Below, piece after piece: positions 41,350-49,334 of a stretch of 64,000 nucleotides of DNA. The stretch is from assembly GCA_034664085.1 (NCBI GenBank), contig JAXDII010000026.1, positions 62,001 through 126,000 on the forward strand, read 5' to 3'. This stretch comes from JACVRW01 sp034664085 (GTDB lineage Bacteria > Actinomycetota > Thermoleophilia > Solirubrobacterales > Thermoleophilaceae). Under the pieces are notes generated by a model that ran no database searches, was not told where the DNA came from, and saw only the letters and a list, made by a program, of their open reading frames with translations. Both the position numbers and the translations under genes were made by a program. Positions within the stretch are counted from its first letter, which is position 1, and every line of letters starts with the position of its first letter.

Positions 41350-41874
41350 CTAGAGCGACGCGCCCTTGGCGCGATTGCACTCGGCGCAGAGCAGCTGCAG
41401 GTTCTCCGGGGTAGACGCGCCGCCCATCGAGAACGGGATCACGTGGTCGAACTGCAGCTCGAAGGTGCTGGCGCACTCGACGCAGCGGCCGCCGTCGCGC
41501 TGCCAGACCGCCAGTCGCACCGCCCGTGGCATCGGCTCGCGGCGCGCCTCGCCGGCCAGCTCCTGGCGCATGGCTGCGTGCGCGCGGTCGAGCTTGCGGC
41601 GCTTGCGCCGCTCGCGCTCGACGACGAGCGCCATCACGTCAGCGGCGGTGAGCTGGTCGTCCTCGGTGTAGAAGCAGTCGCGAAACCACCACCACTGCCG
41701 GCCCTCGACCGCGATCAGGGGAACGGGCCGCTCACGCTGCAGCTCCTCCTGCTCGGAGAGCAGCCTGGGCGGCACGGCATCGAGCGCGGCCAGCTTGCCG
41801 GTCGTGAAGCGGTAGCGCTTCCAGAACCAGGCACCCTCGGCCTCGAACTGGGCTCTCTTGTCGACGCGCAGCAT
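41350..41874 (-). CDS. HNH endonuclease-domain protein
   Basis: A 174-residue protein with a C-terminal HNH nuclease fold: AVWQRDGGRCVECASTFELQ, FDHVIPFSMGGASTPENLQL, LCAECNRAKGASL. The two C-x2-C pairs form the zinc site and FDHV plus ENLQ give the His and Asn of the beta-beta-alpha-metal motif. The N-terminal 110 residues are Trp-rich (EGAWFWKRYRF, EGRQWWWFRDCFYTE) then basic (VVERERRKRRKLDR), possibly for nucleic acid binding. It is a stand-alone gene; no toxin or restriction partner is adjacent. Confidence 0.85.
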   Translation of the reverse strand: MLRVDKRAQFEAEGAWFWKRYRFTTGKLAALDAVPPRLLSEQEELQRERPVPLIAVEGRQWWWFRDCFYTEDDQLTAADVMALVVERERRKRRKLDRAHAAMRQELAGEARREPMPRAVRLAVWQRDGGRCVECASTFELQFDHVIPFSMGGASTPENLQLLCAECNRAKGASL

Positions 41875-41977
41875 GAGAGCGCGGCAACGTAGTCCGCGTG
41901 GCCGACGGCGCGAACGTCGGCTTGCAGGCGCGGCGTCTAGTGGTGGCCGCGCCGGCCGATTACTCGAGCGTTCCTGG

Positions 41978-42010
41978 CCAAAGAAAAGCCCCGCGATTGC
42001 GGGGCTTTCG
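41978..42010 (-). terminator. Rho-independent terminator of tRNA-Val
   Basis: A perfect 10-bp stem AAAGCCCCGC/GCGGGGCTTT with a 4-base loop lies 4 bases beyond the tRNA 3' end; on the minus strand it is followed by TTCTTTGG, giving TTTTCTTT in total. Confidence 0.9.
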
Positions 42011-42011
42011 A

Positions 42012-42084
42012 TGGGCCGTACTGGGCTCGAACCAGTGACCTCCGGCTTGTCGAGCCGGCGCTCTCCCAGCTGAGCTAACGGCCC
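42012..42084 (-). tRNA. tRNA-Val (anticodon GAC)
   Basis: A 73-base cloverleaf on the minus strand. Acceptor stem GGGCCGT/ACGGCCC with A73; D arm GCTC...GAGC; anticodon stem CCGGC/GCCGG enclosing the loop TCGACAA; T arm ACTGG-TTCGAGC-CCAGT. The central triplet GAC decodes Val (GUC/GUU). Position 33 reads C rather than the near-universal U. CCA is not encoded. A strong terminator follows at once. Confidence 0.92.
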
Positions 42085-42142
42085 GGGAGGTGGGTCAGCG
42101 TAGCAGCGCCCCCACGCCGGACGGTGAGTGGCGGATTGGACA

Positions 42143-43141
42143 TCACATAGATGACGAATACGCCACTCGACGCTCCGCGGGCGGCTCGGCGGGCGGGAGC
42201 TTTCCGTGGGCGCGCATCGTAATGTCGAAGGTCTCGCGCGTCGTGTGGCGGGGGGCCCAGCCGGTCGTTCGCTTGAGCTTGTCGTTCGAGACCAGCCACG
42301 GGTAGAGCGCGAAGTCGATCTGGCCGGGCGGGGCCTCGGACTGGCGCAGGCCCCACATCACGCGCGCGAGCCCGCGGTAAGCGCTCAGCGGCATCTTGCG
42401 GATCCTCGTGCCGAGCGCCTCGGCACACTCGCGCATCGTCATCAGGCCGTCCCCGGCCACGTTGAACGCGCCCGCGTGGCGCCCGAGCAGCAGAGTCGTG
42501 ATCCCCTGCACGACGTCGTCCTCGTGCACGAACTGGATCTCGTTGTCGATCGTCCCGGCATCGACGGCGAAGGGCTGCTTGGTCCAGAGCCGCACCAGGT
42601 AGTTGTCCACGTTGGGCCCGAACACGATGCAGGGGCGCACGATCGTCATCACGCGGTCGGGGTGCTGCGCCGCCCAGAGCTGACAGATGCGGTCGGACTC
42701 GGTCTTGTCGCGCGCGTAAGAGAAGCCGGCCACGCCGCGCACGGGGTCCTCCTCGGTGAGCGGCACGGGGTTGTCGGGGAAGGCGCCGTAGGCCACCGCC
42801 GACGTCGTCACCAGCACCTGCCGCGTGCCGGCGCGGGCAGCGGCCTCGAGCACGTTGTGGGTGCCGTTGACGTCCACGTCGTACATGAACCGCTCGTCGT
42901 GAGACGGGTTGAGGATGAAGGCCAGGTGAATCAGCGCGTCCGGCTTCACGCGGTCCAGCACGGCGCCCACCGCAGCACGGTCGCGCACGTCGACGCGCTC
43001 GAACTCGGTCTGCGGCCGGTAGCCGCCCTTGGGAGGGGCGACGTCGCAGATGACGATCTTCTCGGTGTCCTCGCGGCGCTCGAGCAGTTCGACCAGCCGC
43101 GACCCGATGTAGCCGGAGCCTCCGGTTATGACGTAGCGCAT
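42143..43141 (-). CDS. NAD-dependent epimerase/dehydratase (extended SDR)
   Basis: A 332-residue extended short-chain dehydrogenase. N-terminal NAD motif YVITGGSGYIGSRLVELLER, Asp/Arg-containing VDVRDRAAVGAVLDR, LIHLAFILNPSHDERFMYDV (where epimerases have H-L-A-A), catalytic pair in FSYARDKTESD (Tyr-x3-Lys), and IVRPCIVFGPNVDNYLVR. The C-terminal half (NVAGDGLMTMRECAEALGTR) is the substrate domain. Nucleotide-sugar epimerases and related actinobacterial enzymes of unknown substrate share this pattern. It lies 18 bases downstream of acs on the same strand. Confidence 0.87.
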   Translation of the reverse strand: MRYVITGGSGYIGSRLVELLERREDTEKIVICDVAPPKGGYRPQTEFERVDVRDRAAVGAVLDRVKPDALIHLAFILNPSHDERFMYDVDVNGTHNVLEAAARAGTRQVLVTTSAVAYGAFPDNPVPLTEEDPVRGVAGFSYARDKTESDRICQLWAAQHPDRVMTIVRPCIVFGPNVDNYLVRLWTKQPFAVDAGTIDNEIQFVHEDDVVQGITTLLLGRHAGAFNVAGDGLMTMRECAEALGTRIRKMPLSAYRGLARVMWGLRQSEAPPGQIDFALYPWLVSNDKLKRTTGWAPRHTTRETFDITMRAHGKLPPAEPPAERRVAYSSSM

Positions 43142-43159
43142 TGAGCGATCCTAGGGCCC

Positions 43160-45145
43160 TCAGGCCTCGTCGCCGGCGAACTTCCCCTCGAGGTCCTTCA
43201 TCACGCCGGGCTCGCGCAGCGTCGACACGTCGCCGAGCTCGCGGCCCTCGGCGATGTCGCGCAGCAGCCGCCGCATGATCTTGCCGGAGCGGGTCTTCGG
43301 CACGTCGGCCGTCCAGATGATCCGCTTGGGCCGGGCGAGCTTGCCGATGCGCTGCGCGACGTGCTCGCGGATCTCCTTCTCCAGCGTCTCGCCGCCCTCG
43401 GTCTCCTCGCCCTCGAGGATCACGAACGCCGCGATCGACTGCCCCGTGTCCTCGTCCTGCTGGCCGATCACGGCGGCCTCGGCGACCTTTGGGTGCGACA
43501 CGATCGCCGACTCCACCTCGGCGGTCGAGAGCCGGTGGCCGGAGACGTTCACGACGTCGTCGACGCGGCCCACGATCCAGAAGTAGCCGTCCTTGTCCTT
43601 GCGGGCGGCGTCACCGACGAAGTAGGTCGTCTCGTCCCACTTCGAGAAGTACGTCTCCTTGAAGCGCTCGTCGTCCTTGAAGAGCGTGCGCAGCATCCCG
43701 GGCCAGGGCCGGCGCAGCGCGAGCAGGCCCTGCTCGCCGTCCTCCACCTCGTTGCCCTCCTCGTCGAGCACGGCGGCGTCGATGCCGGGCAGCGGCTTGC
43801 CGGCCGAGCCGGGCTTGGTCGCCTGCGCGCCGGGCAGCGTCGTGATCATGATGTGGCCCGTCTCGGTCTGCCACCAGGTGTCGACGACCGGGCAGTGCTC
43901 CCCGCCGATGATCTTCCAGTACCAGAGCCAGGCCTTCGGGTTGATCGGTTCCCCGACCGTCCCCAGCAAACGGAGCTTGGACAGGTCGGCCTTCTGCGGG
44001 TGCGAGACGCCCCACTTCATGCACGCGCGGATCGCCGTAGGCGCGGTGTAGAAGACGGTCACGCCGTAGCGCTCGCACAGCTCCCACCAGATGCCCTTGT
44101 GCGGGTAGTCGGGGGCGCCCTCGTACATGACCGACGTCATGCCGTTGATGAGCGGCCCGTAGACGATGTAGGAGTGCCCGGTGACCCAGCCGACGTCGGC
44201 GGAGCACCAGAACACGTCCGCGCCGGGCTTCATGTCGAAGACGTTCTTGGTGGTCCACGCCACTCCGGTCAGGTAGCCGCCGGTGGTGTGCTGGATGCCC
44301 TTGGGCTTCGCGGTCGATCCCGACGTGTAGAGCACGTAGAGCGGGTGCTCCGCGTCGAGCGGCTCGGCGGGGCAGTCCTCGTCGGCGGCCTCGATCGCCT
44401 CGTCGTAGTAGAGGTCGCGCCCGTCGGTCATCGGGACGTCGGCGCCGGTGTTGCGCACCACGATCACGGTGTCGATCGAGGGGACGTCGTCGAGGAACGC
44501 GTCGACCGCCGGCTTGATGTCGGCGGCCTTGCCCTTGCGGCGGGCCTGGTCGACGGTGATCAGCGCCTTGGCGTCCGAGAACTCCATGCGCTCCTTGACG
44601 GCGTCCGGCGAGAAGCCGCCGAAGACGACGTTGTGGGGCGCCCCGATGCGCGCGCAGGCCAGCATGGCCACGGCGACCTCGGGGATCATCGGCAGGAAGA
44701 TGCCCACCACGTCGCCCGGCTGGATCCCGCGCTCCTTGAGCACGTTGGCGAGCCGCTTGACGTCGCGCAGGAGCTCGGTGTAGGTGACGTCGCGCTCCTC
44801 GCCCTCCTCGCCGCGCCAGTGGAAGGCCACCCTGTCCCCGCGGCCGGCGTCGACGTGGCGGTCGAGCGCGTTGTGTGAGGCGTTCAGCTTGCCGCCCACG
44901 AACCACTTGTAGAACGGTGCATCGGAGTCGTCGAGCACCTTGTCCCACGGCTCGAACCAGTCGAGCGACTCGGCCTGCTTGGCCCACCAGCCCTCGGAGT
45001 CCTCCGCGCCCTGCTCGTGCTCGGACTCGCCGTCGATCAGCGCCTTCTCGCGAAACCCGGACGGCGGCTCGAACGTCTCCTGGTCGAGCAGCTCGCCAAG
45101 CTCGCGTTCGACCTCGTCTGCGGTGGGCTTCGTCGTCGCTTCCAT
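43160..45145 (-). CDS. acs: Acetyl-CoA synthetase
   Basis: Activates acetate with ATP and CoA through acetyl-AMP; 661 residues. N-terminal ACAS_N segment (SLDWFEPWDKVLDDSDAPFY), AMP-binding core with PLYVLYTSGSTAKPKGIQHT, ADVGWVTGHSYIVYGPLING and WWQTETGHIMITTLPG, then hinge and lid: YFVGDAARKDKDGYFWIVGR, VDDVVNVSGHRLSTAEVESA. The C terminus has the regulatory lysine motif PKTRSGKIMRRLLRDIA, the site acetylated by Pat and restored by sirtuins in related enzymes. Together with the nearby ActP symporters it forms an acetate assimilation block. Confidence 0.96.
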   Translation of the reverse strand: MEATTKPTADEVERELGELLDQETFEPPSGFREKALIDGESEHEQGAEDSEGWWAKQAESLDWFEPWDKVLDDSDAPFYKWFVGGKLNASHNALDRHVDAGRGDRVAFHWRGEEGEERDVTYTELLRDVKRLANVLKERGIQPGDVVGIFLPMIPEVAVAMLACARIGAPHNVVFGGFSPDAVKERMEFSDAKALITVDQARRKGKAADIKPAVDAFLDDVPSIDTVIVVRNTGADVPMTDGRDLYYDEAIEAADEDCPAEPLDAEHPLYVLYTSGSTAKPKGIQHTTGGYLTGVAWTTKNVFDMKPGADVFWCSADVGWVTGHSYIVYGPLINGMTSVMYEGAPDYPHKGIWWELCERYGVTVFYTAPTAIRACMKWGVSHPQKADLSKLRLLGTVGEPINPKAWLWYWKIIGGEHCPVVDTWWQTETGHIMITTLPGAQATKPGSAGKPLPGIDAAVLDEEGNEVEDGEQGLLALRRPWPGMLRTLFKDDERFKETYFSKWDETTYFVGDAARKDKDGYFWIVGRVDDVVNVSGHRLSTAEVESAIVSHPKVAEAAVIGQQDEDTGQSIAAFVILEGEETEGGETLEKEIREHVAQRIGKLARPKRIIWTADVPKTRSGKIMRRLLRDIAEGRELGDVSTLREPGVMKDLEGKFAGDEA

Positions 45146-45155
45146 ACCCCGGTTT

Positions 45156-45890
45156 CTACCCTATGGCCGGCGCGGGCACACCGACGACGTGCTCGAGCCA
45201 GCGGCCGAACAGGCTGCGCCCCAGCGGCACCGTTGCGTCGGCGTGCCGAGCGACCTCGTCGACGAGCCGCGCCAGTGCGCCGGGCCCCTTGATCGCCTCG
45301 AGGCTTTCCGCGTAGGCCGGGACGCGGCCCCACTCGACGGCAAGCTCTGGAGACACCTCGAGATGAAACTGGAGCCCGTACGCGCGCCCGTACGCGAAGG
45401 CCTGGTTCGGGTACTCCGGGGAGCTCGCGAGCAGGGTGGCGCCGGCGGGCAGGTCGAACGTGTCGCCGTGCCACTGGAGCGTCGGGAAGGCGGCGGGCGC
45501 GCCGCCGAAGACCGGGTCGTCCGCCGCGGCGGGCGTCAGCTCCACCGGCAGCAGCCCGACCTCGGGCGCGTGCCCCGGATACACGGCGGCTCCGAGTGCG
45601 GCGGCGAGCAGCTGCGCCCCGAGGCACACCCCCCACACGGGATGGCCCGCCTGCGCCGCCGCGCGAATCGAGCGCTTCTCCTCGGCCAGCCACGGGTGGG
45701 CGTCGTCCTCGTAGGCGCCCATCGGCCCGCCCATCACGATCGTGGCGGCGAAGTCGCGCCAGTCGGGCAGCGCCTGTCCTTCGTCCAACTCGACCCGGAC
45801 GAGGTCGAGTCCGCGCGCACGCAGCTCGTCCTCGAAGGCCGCGGGCGGCTCGCAGGCGATGTGCTGCAGCACCAGCAGCGTCGAGCTCAC
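45156..45890 (-). CDS. Class I glutamine amidotransferase-like protein
   Basis: A 244-residue hydrolase with VSSTLLVLQHIACEPPAAFE at the start, TIVMGGPMGAYEDDAHPWLA, the Cys nucleophile in PVWGVCLGAQLLAAALGAAV and the His-Glu pair in YGLQFHLEVSPELA. This is the GMP-synthase-like amidotransferase type that stands alone and often acts on gamma-glutamyl amides. GTG at 45890 is chosen because it directly precedes the conserved strand; a GTG at 45920 is possible. It lies 10 bases upstream of acs and is likely co-transcribed. Confidence 0.85.
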   Translation of the reverse strand: MSSTLLVLQHIACEPPAAFEDELRARGLDLVRVELDEGQALPDWRDFAATIVMGGPMGAYEDDAHPWLAEEKRSIRAAAQAGHPVWGVCLGAQLLAAALGAAVYPGHAPEVGLLPVELTPAAADDPVFGGAPAAFPTLQWHGDTFDLPAGATLLASSPEYPNQAFAYGRAYGLQFHLEVSPELAVEWGRVPAYAESLEAIKGPGALARLVDEVARHADATVPLGRSLFGRWLEHVVGVPAPAIG

Positions 45891-45920
45891 GCGGGAGACC
45901 GTACCTGAGGACAAAGGCAC

Positions 45921-45959
45921 GGAGGGGACGCACCGATCGGGTCCCGGTACGCCCCCTCC
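45921..45959 (-). terminator. Strand-specific terminator hairpin after actP
   Basis: On the minus strand a 15-bp stem (45945-45959 with 45921-45935) is fully paired only if two G-U pairs are allowed; on the plus strand these become A-C and C-A mismatches, so it is built for minus-strand RNA. It begins 9 bases after the actP stop codon. Runs of G in its 5' arm could also form a quadruplex. Confidence 0.7.
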
Positions 45960-45968
45960 CCTCCCCTG

Positions 45969-47600
45969 CTAGCGCTTGCCGGCCCCCACCGGCTCGCGCT
46001 GCTCCGCGTGCGCCCCGTTGGTGCGGCCCGTCAGCGTGAGGCCCGTCCCGGCCTCGGCGCCGAGGCCCGTCTCGGAGCGAACGTAGAGCTCGTCGAACAG
46101 CTGCTCGGCCTCCGGCTCGCGCGCGAGCATCGTGCCCACCCAGCAGCCGATGAAGCCCAGCGGGATGCTGATGATGCCCGGGTTGGCGAGGTCGTACCAG
46201 GAGAACAGGCCGCCCTCGGAGTCCGGCCCCGGCCACACCGTCGGGCTGATGATCACCAGCGCGACGGAGCTGACCACGCCAACCAGCACGCCGGTGATCG
46301 CACCCGTGGTGTTGAAGCGGCGCCAGGTGAGCGCCAGCAGCAGCGCCGGGAAGTTGGCGCTGGCCGCCACGGCGAAGGCGAGCCCGACCATGAACGACAC
46401 GTTCAGGCCCTCGCCGCCGAGGATCGCGATGCCGATCGCGATCGCGCCGATGGCCACCGCGGCGAGCTTGGCCACCCAGACCTCCTCCTTCTCGGAGTCA
46501 CTGCCCCTGCGCACGATGTTCGACCAGATGTCGTGCGCCACGGCCCCGGAGGCCGAGATCACGAGCCCGGCCACCACCGCCAGGATCGTCGCGAAGGCGA
46601 CGCCCGCGACGATCGCGAGGAACAGCTCACCACCCAGCTCGTCCGCCAGCAGCGGCAGGGCGAAGTTGCCTGTGGCGCCGGCGGCCTCCTCTCCGCCCTG
46701 GCCGAGGATCGCGCGGGCGCCGAATCCGAGCGCCGTGGTCATGACGTAGAAGGCGCCGATCAGCACCATCGCCCACATCACCGACGAGCGCGCCGCCTTG
46801 GCGTCCGGCACGGTGAAGAACCGCATCAGGATGTGCGGCAGTCCGGCAGTGCCGAGCACCAACCCGAGGCCGAGCGAGACCGTGTCGAGCGGCGACGACA
46901 GGAACAGGCCCGGCTTCAGGTAGTCCTCGCCGCTGGCCGAGTTTGCCCGGGCGTCCCTGAACAGGTCGAGCGGGTTCCCCCCGATCTCGGCCAGCACCCA
47001 GACCGTCATCACGACGGCGGCGGTCATCAGCAGGGTCGCCTTGATGATCTGCACCCAGCTCGTGGCGAGCATGCCGCCGAGGATGATGTAGGTGATCATG
47101 AAGCCGCCGGTGAGGACCACGGACAGCCAGAAGTCGATGCCCACGAGGCCCTCGATCAGCACGCCGGCGCCCACCATCTGAGCGATCAGGTAGAAGGCGA
47201 CGACGGTCAGCGTCCCGAGCGCCGCGGCGGCCCGGGCGGGCTGCTGCTTGAGCCGGAACGTCAGCACGTCGGCGATCGTGTACTTGCCCGCGTTGCGCAT
47301 CCGCTCGGCGAGCAGGAACAGCACGGTCAGGAACGCCACGAGGAAGCCGACCGAGTAAAGGAAGCCGTCGAATCCGAACAGGTAGATCAGGCCCGCGATG
47401 CCGAGGAACGACGCCGCCGACATGTAGTCGCCCGCGATCGCGAACCCGTTCTGCGGGCCGGTCAGGCCGCGTCCGGCGGCCCAGAAGTCGGTCGCCGAGT
47501 GGACGCGCTTGGACGCGTAGTAGCTGATCACCAGCGTGACCCCTACGACGAAGGCGAAGACGACCAGGGCCGTCTCGTTGACTGCCGCAATCGGTGTCAT
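45969..47600 (-). CDS. actP: Cation/acetate symporter, SLC5 (sodium:solute) family
   Basis: A 543-residue transporter with about 13 membrane helices that imports acetate or similar monocarboxylates with a cation. ATG 47600 has a GGCAGGAGAG ribosome site. Family blocks: SATDFWAAGRGLTGPQNGFA, IAGDYMSAASFLGIAGLIYL, FLLAERMRNAGKYTIADVLT, LGTAGLPHILMRFFTVPDAK and SGAVAHDIWSNIVRRGSDSE. Its start overlaps the stop of the DUF485 gene (ATGA), the standard yjcH-actP pairing. A strong terminator follows. Confidence 0.93.
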   Translation of the reverse strand: MTPIAAVNETALVVFAFVVGVTLVISYYASKRVHSATDFWAAGRGLTGPQNGFAIAGDYMSAASFLGIAGLIYLFGFDGFLYSVGFLVAFLTVLFLLAERMRNAGKYTIADVLTFRLKQQPARAAAALGTLTVVAFYLIAQMVGAGVLIEGLVGIDFWLSVVLTGGFMITYIILGGMLATSWVQIIKATLLMTAAVVMTVWVLAEIGGNPLDLFRDARANSASGEDYLKPGLFLSSPLDTVSLGLGLVLGTAGLPHILMRFFTVPDAKAARSSVMWAMVLIGAFYVMTTALGFGARAILGQGGEEAAGATGNFALPLLADELGGELFLAIVAGVAFATILAVVAGLVISASGAVAHDIWSNIVRRGSDSEKEEVWVAKLAAVAIGAIAIGIAILGGEGLNVSFMVGLAFAVAASANFPALLLALTWRRFNTTGAITGVLVGVVSSVALVIISPTVWPGPDSEGGLFSWYDLANPGIISIPLGFIGCWVGTMLAREPEAEQLFDELYVRSETGLGAEAGTGLTLTGRTNGAHAEQREPVGAGKR

Positions 47601-47971
47601 CGCATGCTCTCCTGCCGGCGGACGCCGGCCTGCAGCGCCACCTGGGCGGCGCGCTCGGCGAGTGGGTCGAACTCGCGGTCGGCCTTGCGCAGGTACCAGG
47701 CGCCGAGCACCCACGTCATGACGAACTGCGTGAGCGCCAGCGTGTAGCCGACCGTGAGCCCGTCGGTCAGGAACTCGCGGCCCATGAAGTCCGGCGCGTA
47801 CCCCGCCAGGATCACGAAGCCGAAGTACCAGACGAGGAAGAAGATCGTGGCCGGGACCACGAACGCCTTCTTCTTGCGAACGAGCTCCTGGAACTCAGGA
47901 GACTGCTCCGCCGCCTTCCAGTCGATCTCTGGCTCGGGGTTCGTGCCAGCCGCTGACTGTGTCGTGGCCAT
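47597..47971 (-). CDS. DUF485 membrane protein (YjcH-like), partner of ActP
   Basis: A 124-residue inner-membrane protein. DUF485 core: SPEFQELVRKKKAFVVPATI, FFLVWYFGFVILAGYAPDFM, GREFLTDGLTVGYTLALTQF, VMTWVLGAWYLRKADREFD, giving two membrane helices with cytosolic ends. It is always found beside ActP-type symporters and here is translationally coupled to one. The start ATG 47971 has GGGGGAGAGAG just upstream. Upstream in-frame codons are low-quality sequence and were left out. Confidence 0.9.
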   Translation of the reverse strand: MATTQSAAGTNPEPEIDWKAAEQSPEFQELVRKKKAFVVPATIFFLVWYFGFVILAGYAPDFMGREFLTDGLTVGYTLALTQFVMTWVLGAWYLRKADREFDPLAERAAQVALQAGVRRQESMR

Positions 47972-48104
47972 CTCTCTCCCCCTTCGTAGAGGTCCTCGCG
48001 CGAGGGCGTGCCCGGCTTGCCGAGCCGCAAAACGCCCGGCCTGCCGACCGGCCCGGCGCTGCGACGGACGGCGGCTTCGCCGCGACGAACGGCGCCCGCT
48101 CGGC

Positions 48105-48118
48105 GTGACCTCGGTCAC
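48105..48118. promoter_or_regulatory. CRP/GlxR-like palindrome between the two acetate operons
   Basis: GTGACCTCGGTCAC is a perfect palindrome matching the core GTGA-N6-TCAC recognised by CRP-family regulators such as GlxR in corynebacteria, which control acetate genes. It lies in the 184-base divergent region, centred 44 bases before the lytS start and 140 bases before the DUF485 start. Binding is inferred from the motif alone. Confidence 0.5.
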
Positions 48119-48155
48119 TACGGGGAATAAGGGCTTCTGAAGGGGAGCATCCGCA

Positions 48156-49334
48156 TTGGAGATCGCGCTTGGAGTGGTGTTCGGAGCCGTCGTCGTCGCC
48201 TCGATGTGGGCCGCGTCCCGCTTCCTCACGGCTCCGGGCACCGTGCTGAGCAACGAGGGTCACGCGATGCGCGCCGCGCTGCACGCCGCCACGGCCACGC
48301 TGCCCCACCTCCGCCGCGGCCTCGGACCCGCGACGGCGGCGAAGGCGGTGCCCCACCTGCGCGCGCTCACCCAGAGCACCGCGCTCGCGCTGGCCGACCG
48401 CGACACCCTGCTGGCGCTCGACGGCTCGGGCGCGGTGCGCTCGCTCGCCGGTGCGCCGCTAGTCGAGCTGTTCGAGGAGGGGCCCGACGACCGCGTCCAC
48501 GTGGCCCCGCGCATGGAGCTGCCCGAGCTGCACCTGGGCGGCGCCGTCGTGGCGCCGCTGATGGTGCGCGGCCAGCGCGTCGGCTCGCTCGCGGCCTTCT
48601 ACGCGCGCGGCCGCCGCATCGTGCCGGAGGACACGCGGGTCGTCGGGGACGCCGCCGAGCTGGTCGCCGCGCAGCTCGAGCTCGCCGCCGCACAGCAGCA
48701 GGAGGAGCGCCTCGCGCGGGCCGAGCTGCGCGCCCTGCGCGCACAGATCTCGCCGCACTTCATCTACAACGCGCTCGCGGCCGTGGCGAGCTACATCCAC
48801 ACGCGGCCCGACGAGGCCCGCGAGCTGCTCACGGACTTCGCCGAGTTCACCCGCTACGCGTTCCGGCGCGAGCGCCCGTACGTGACGCTCGCCGACGAGC
48901 TGCACTACGTCGAGAAGTACCTCAACCTCGAACGCGCCCGCTTCGGCGAGCGCCTGCAGGTGCGGCTGGCCGTCGCACCCGAGATCCTGCCCGCCGTCGT
49001 GCCGGTGCTGTCGCTGCAGCCGCTGGTGGAGAACGCGGTCCGCCACGGCATCGAGGACAACGGCTTGGCCAGCGTGCTGATCGAGATCCTCGGCCAGGAC
49101 CTGGGCGCCGACGCGCTCGTGCGGGTACGCGACGACGGCGCGGGCATGTCCGAGCAGGCCGTCCAGGCGGCGCTCAGCGGCCGCTCGGGCGGCATCGGCC
49201 TCCAGAACGTGCACCGCCGCCTCGAGTCGAGCTTCGGGCCCTCCTACGGGCTGGCGATCGAGTCGACCGAGGGCAAGGGCACGGAGGTGCGCCTGACCGT
49301 GCCGAAGTCGCATCCCGGGGTGCGCGCCGCGTGA
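48156..49334 (+). CDS. LytS-type sensor histidine kinase
   Basis: A 392-residue kinase with TTG start and GGGGAG ribosome site. One N-terminal membrane helix (IALGVVFGAVVVASMWAASR), a GAF-like sensing region (about 65-170), then the His_kinase block LRALRAQISPHFIYNALAAV (His201), LTDFAEFTRYAFRRERPYVT and LADELHYVEKYLNLERARFG, and an ATPase domain with LSLQPLVENAVRHGIEDNG, VRVRDDGAGMS and GGIGLQNVHRRLES. The next gene is its LytTR response regulator, overlapping by 4 bases. It heads an operon ending in a monocarboxylate symporter, which suggests that it senses such a substrate. Confidence 0.92.
   Translation: MEIALGVVFGAVVVASMWAASRFLTAPGTVLSNEGHAMRAALHAATATLPHLRRGLGPATAAKAVPHLRALTQSTALALADRDTLLALDGSGAVRSLAGAPLVELFEEGPDDRVHVAPRMELPELHLGGAVVAPLMVRGQRVGSLAAFYARGRRIVPEDTRVVGDAAELVAAQLELAAAQQQEERLARAELRALRAQISPHFIYNALAAVASYIHTRPDEARELLTDFAEFTRYAFRRERPYVTLADELHYVEKYLNLERARFGERLQVRLAVAPEILPAVVPVLSLQPLVENAVRHGIEDNGLASVLIEILGQDLGADALVRVRDDGAGMSEQAVQAALSGRSGGIGLQNVHRRLESSFGPSYGLAIESTEGKGTEVRLTVPKSHPGVRAA

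Noticed and set aside
45951..45966. G-quadruplex on the minus strand as an independent regulatory element
   Set aside because: The G runs form the 5' arm of the actP terminator hairpin, which accounts for them more simply.
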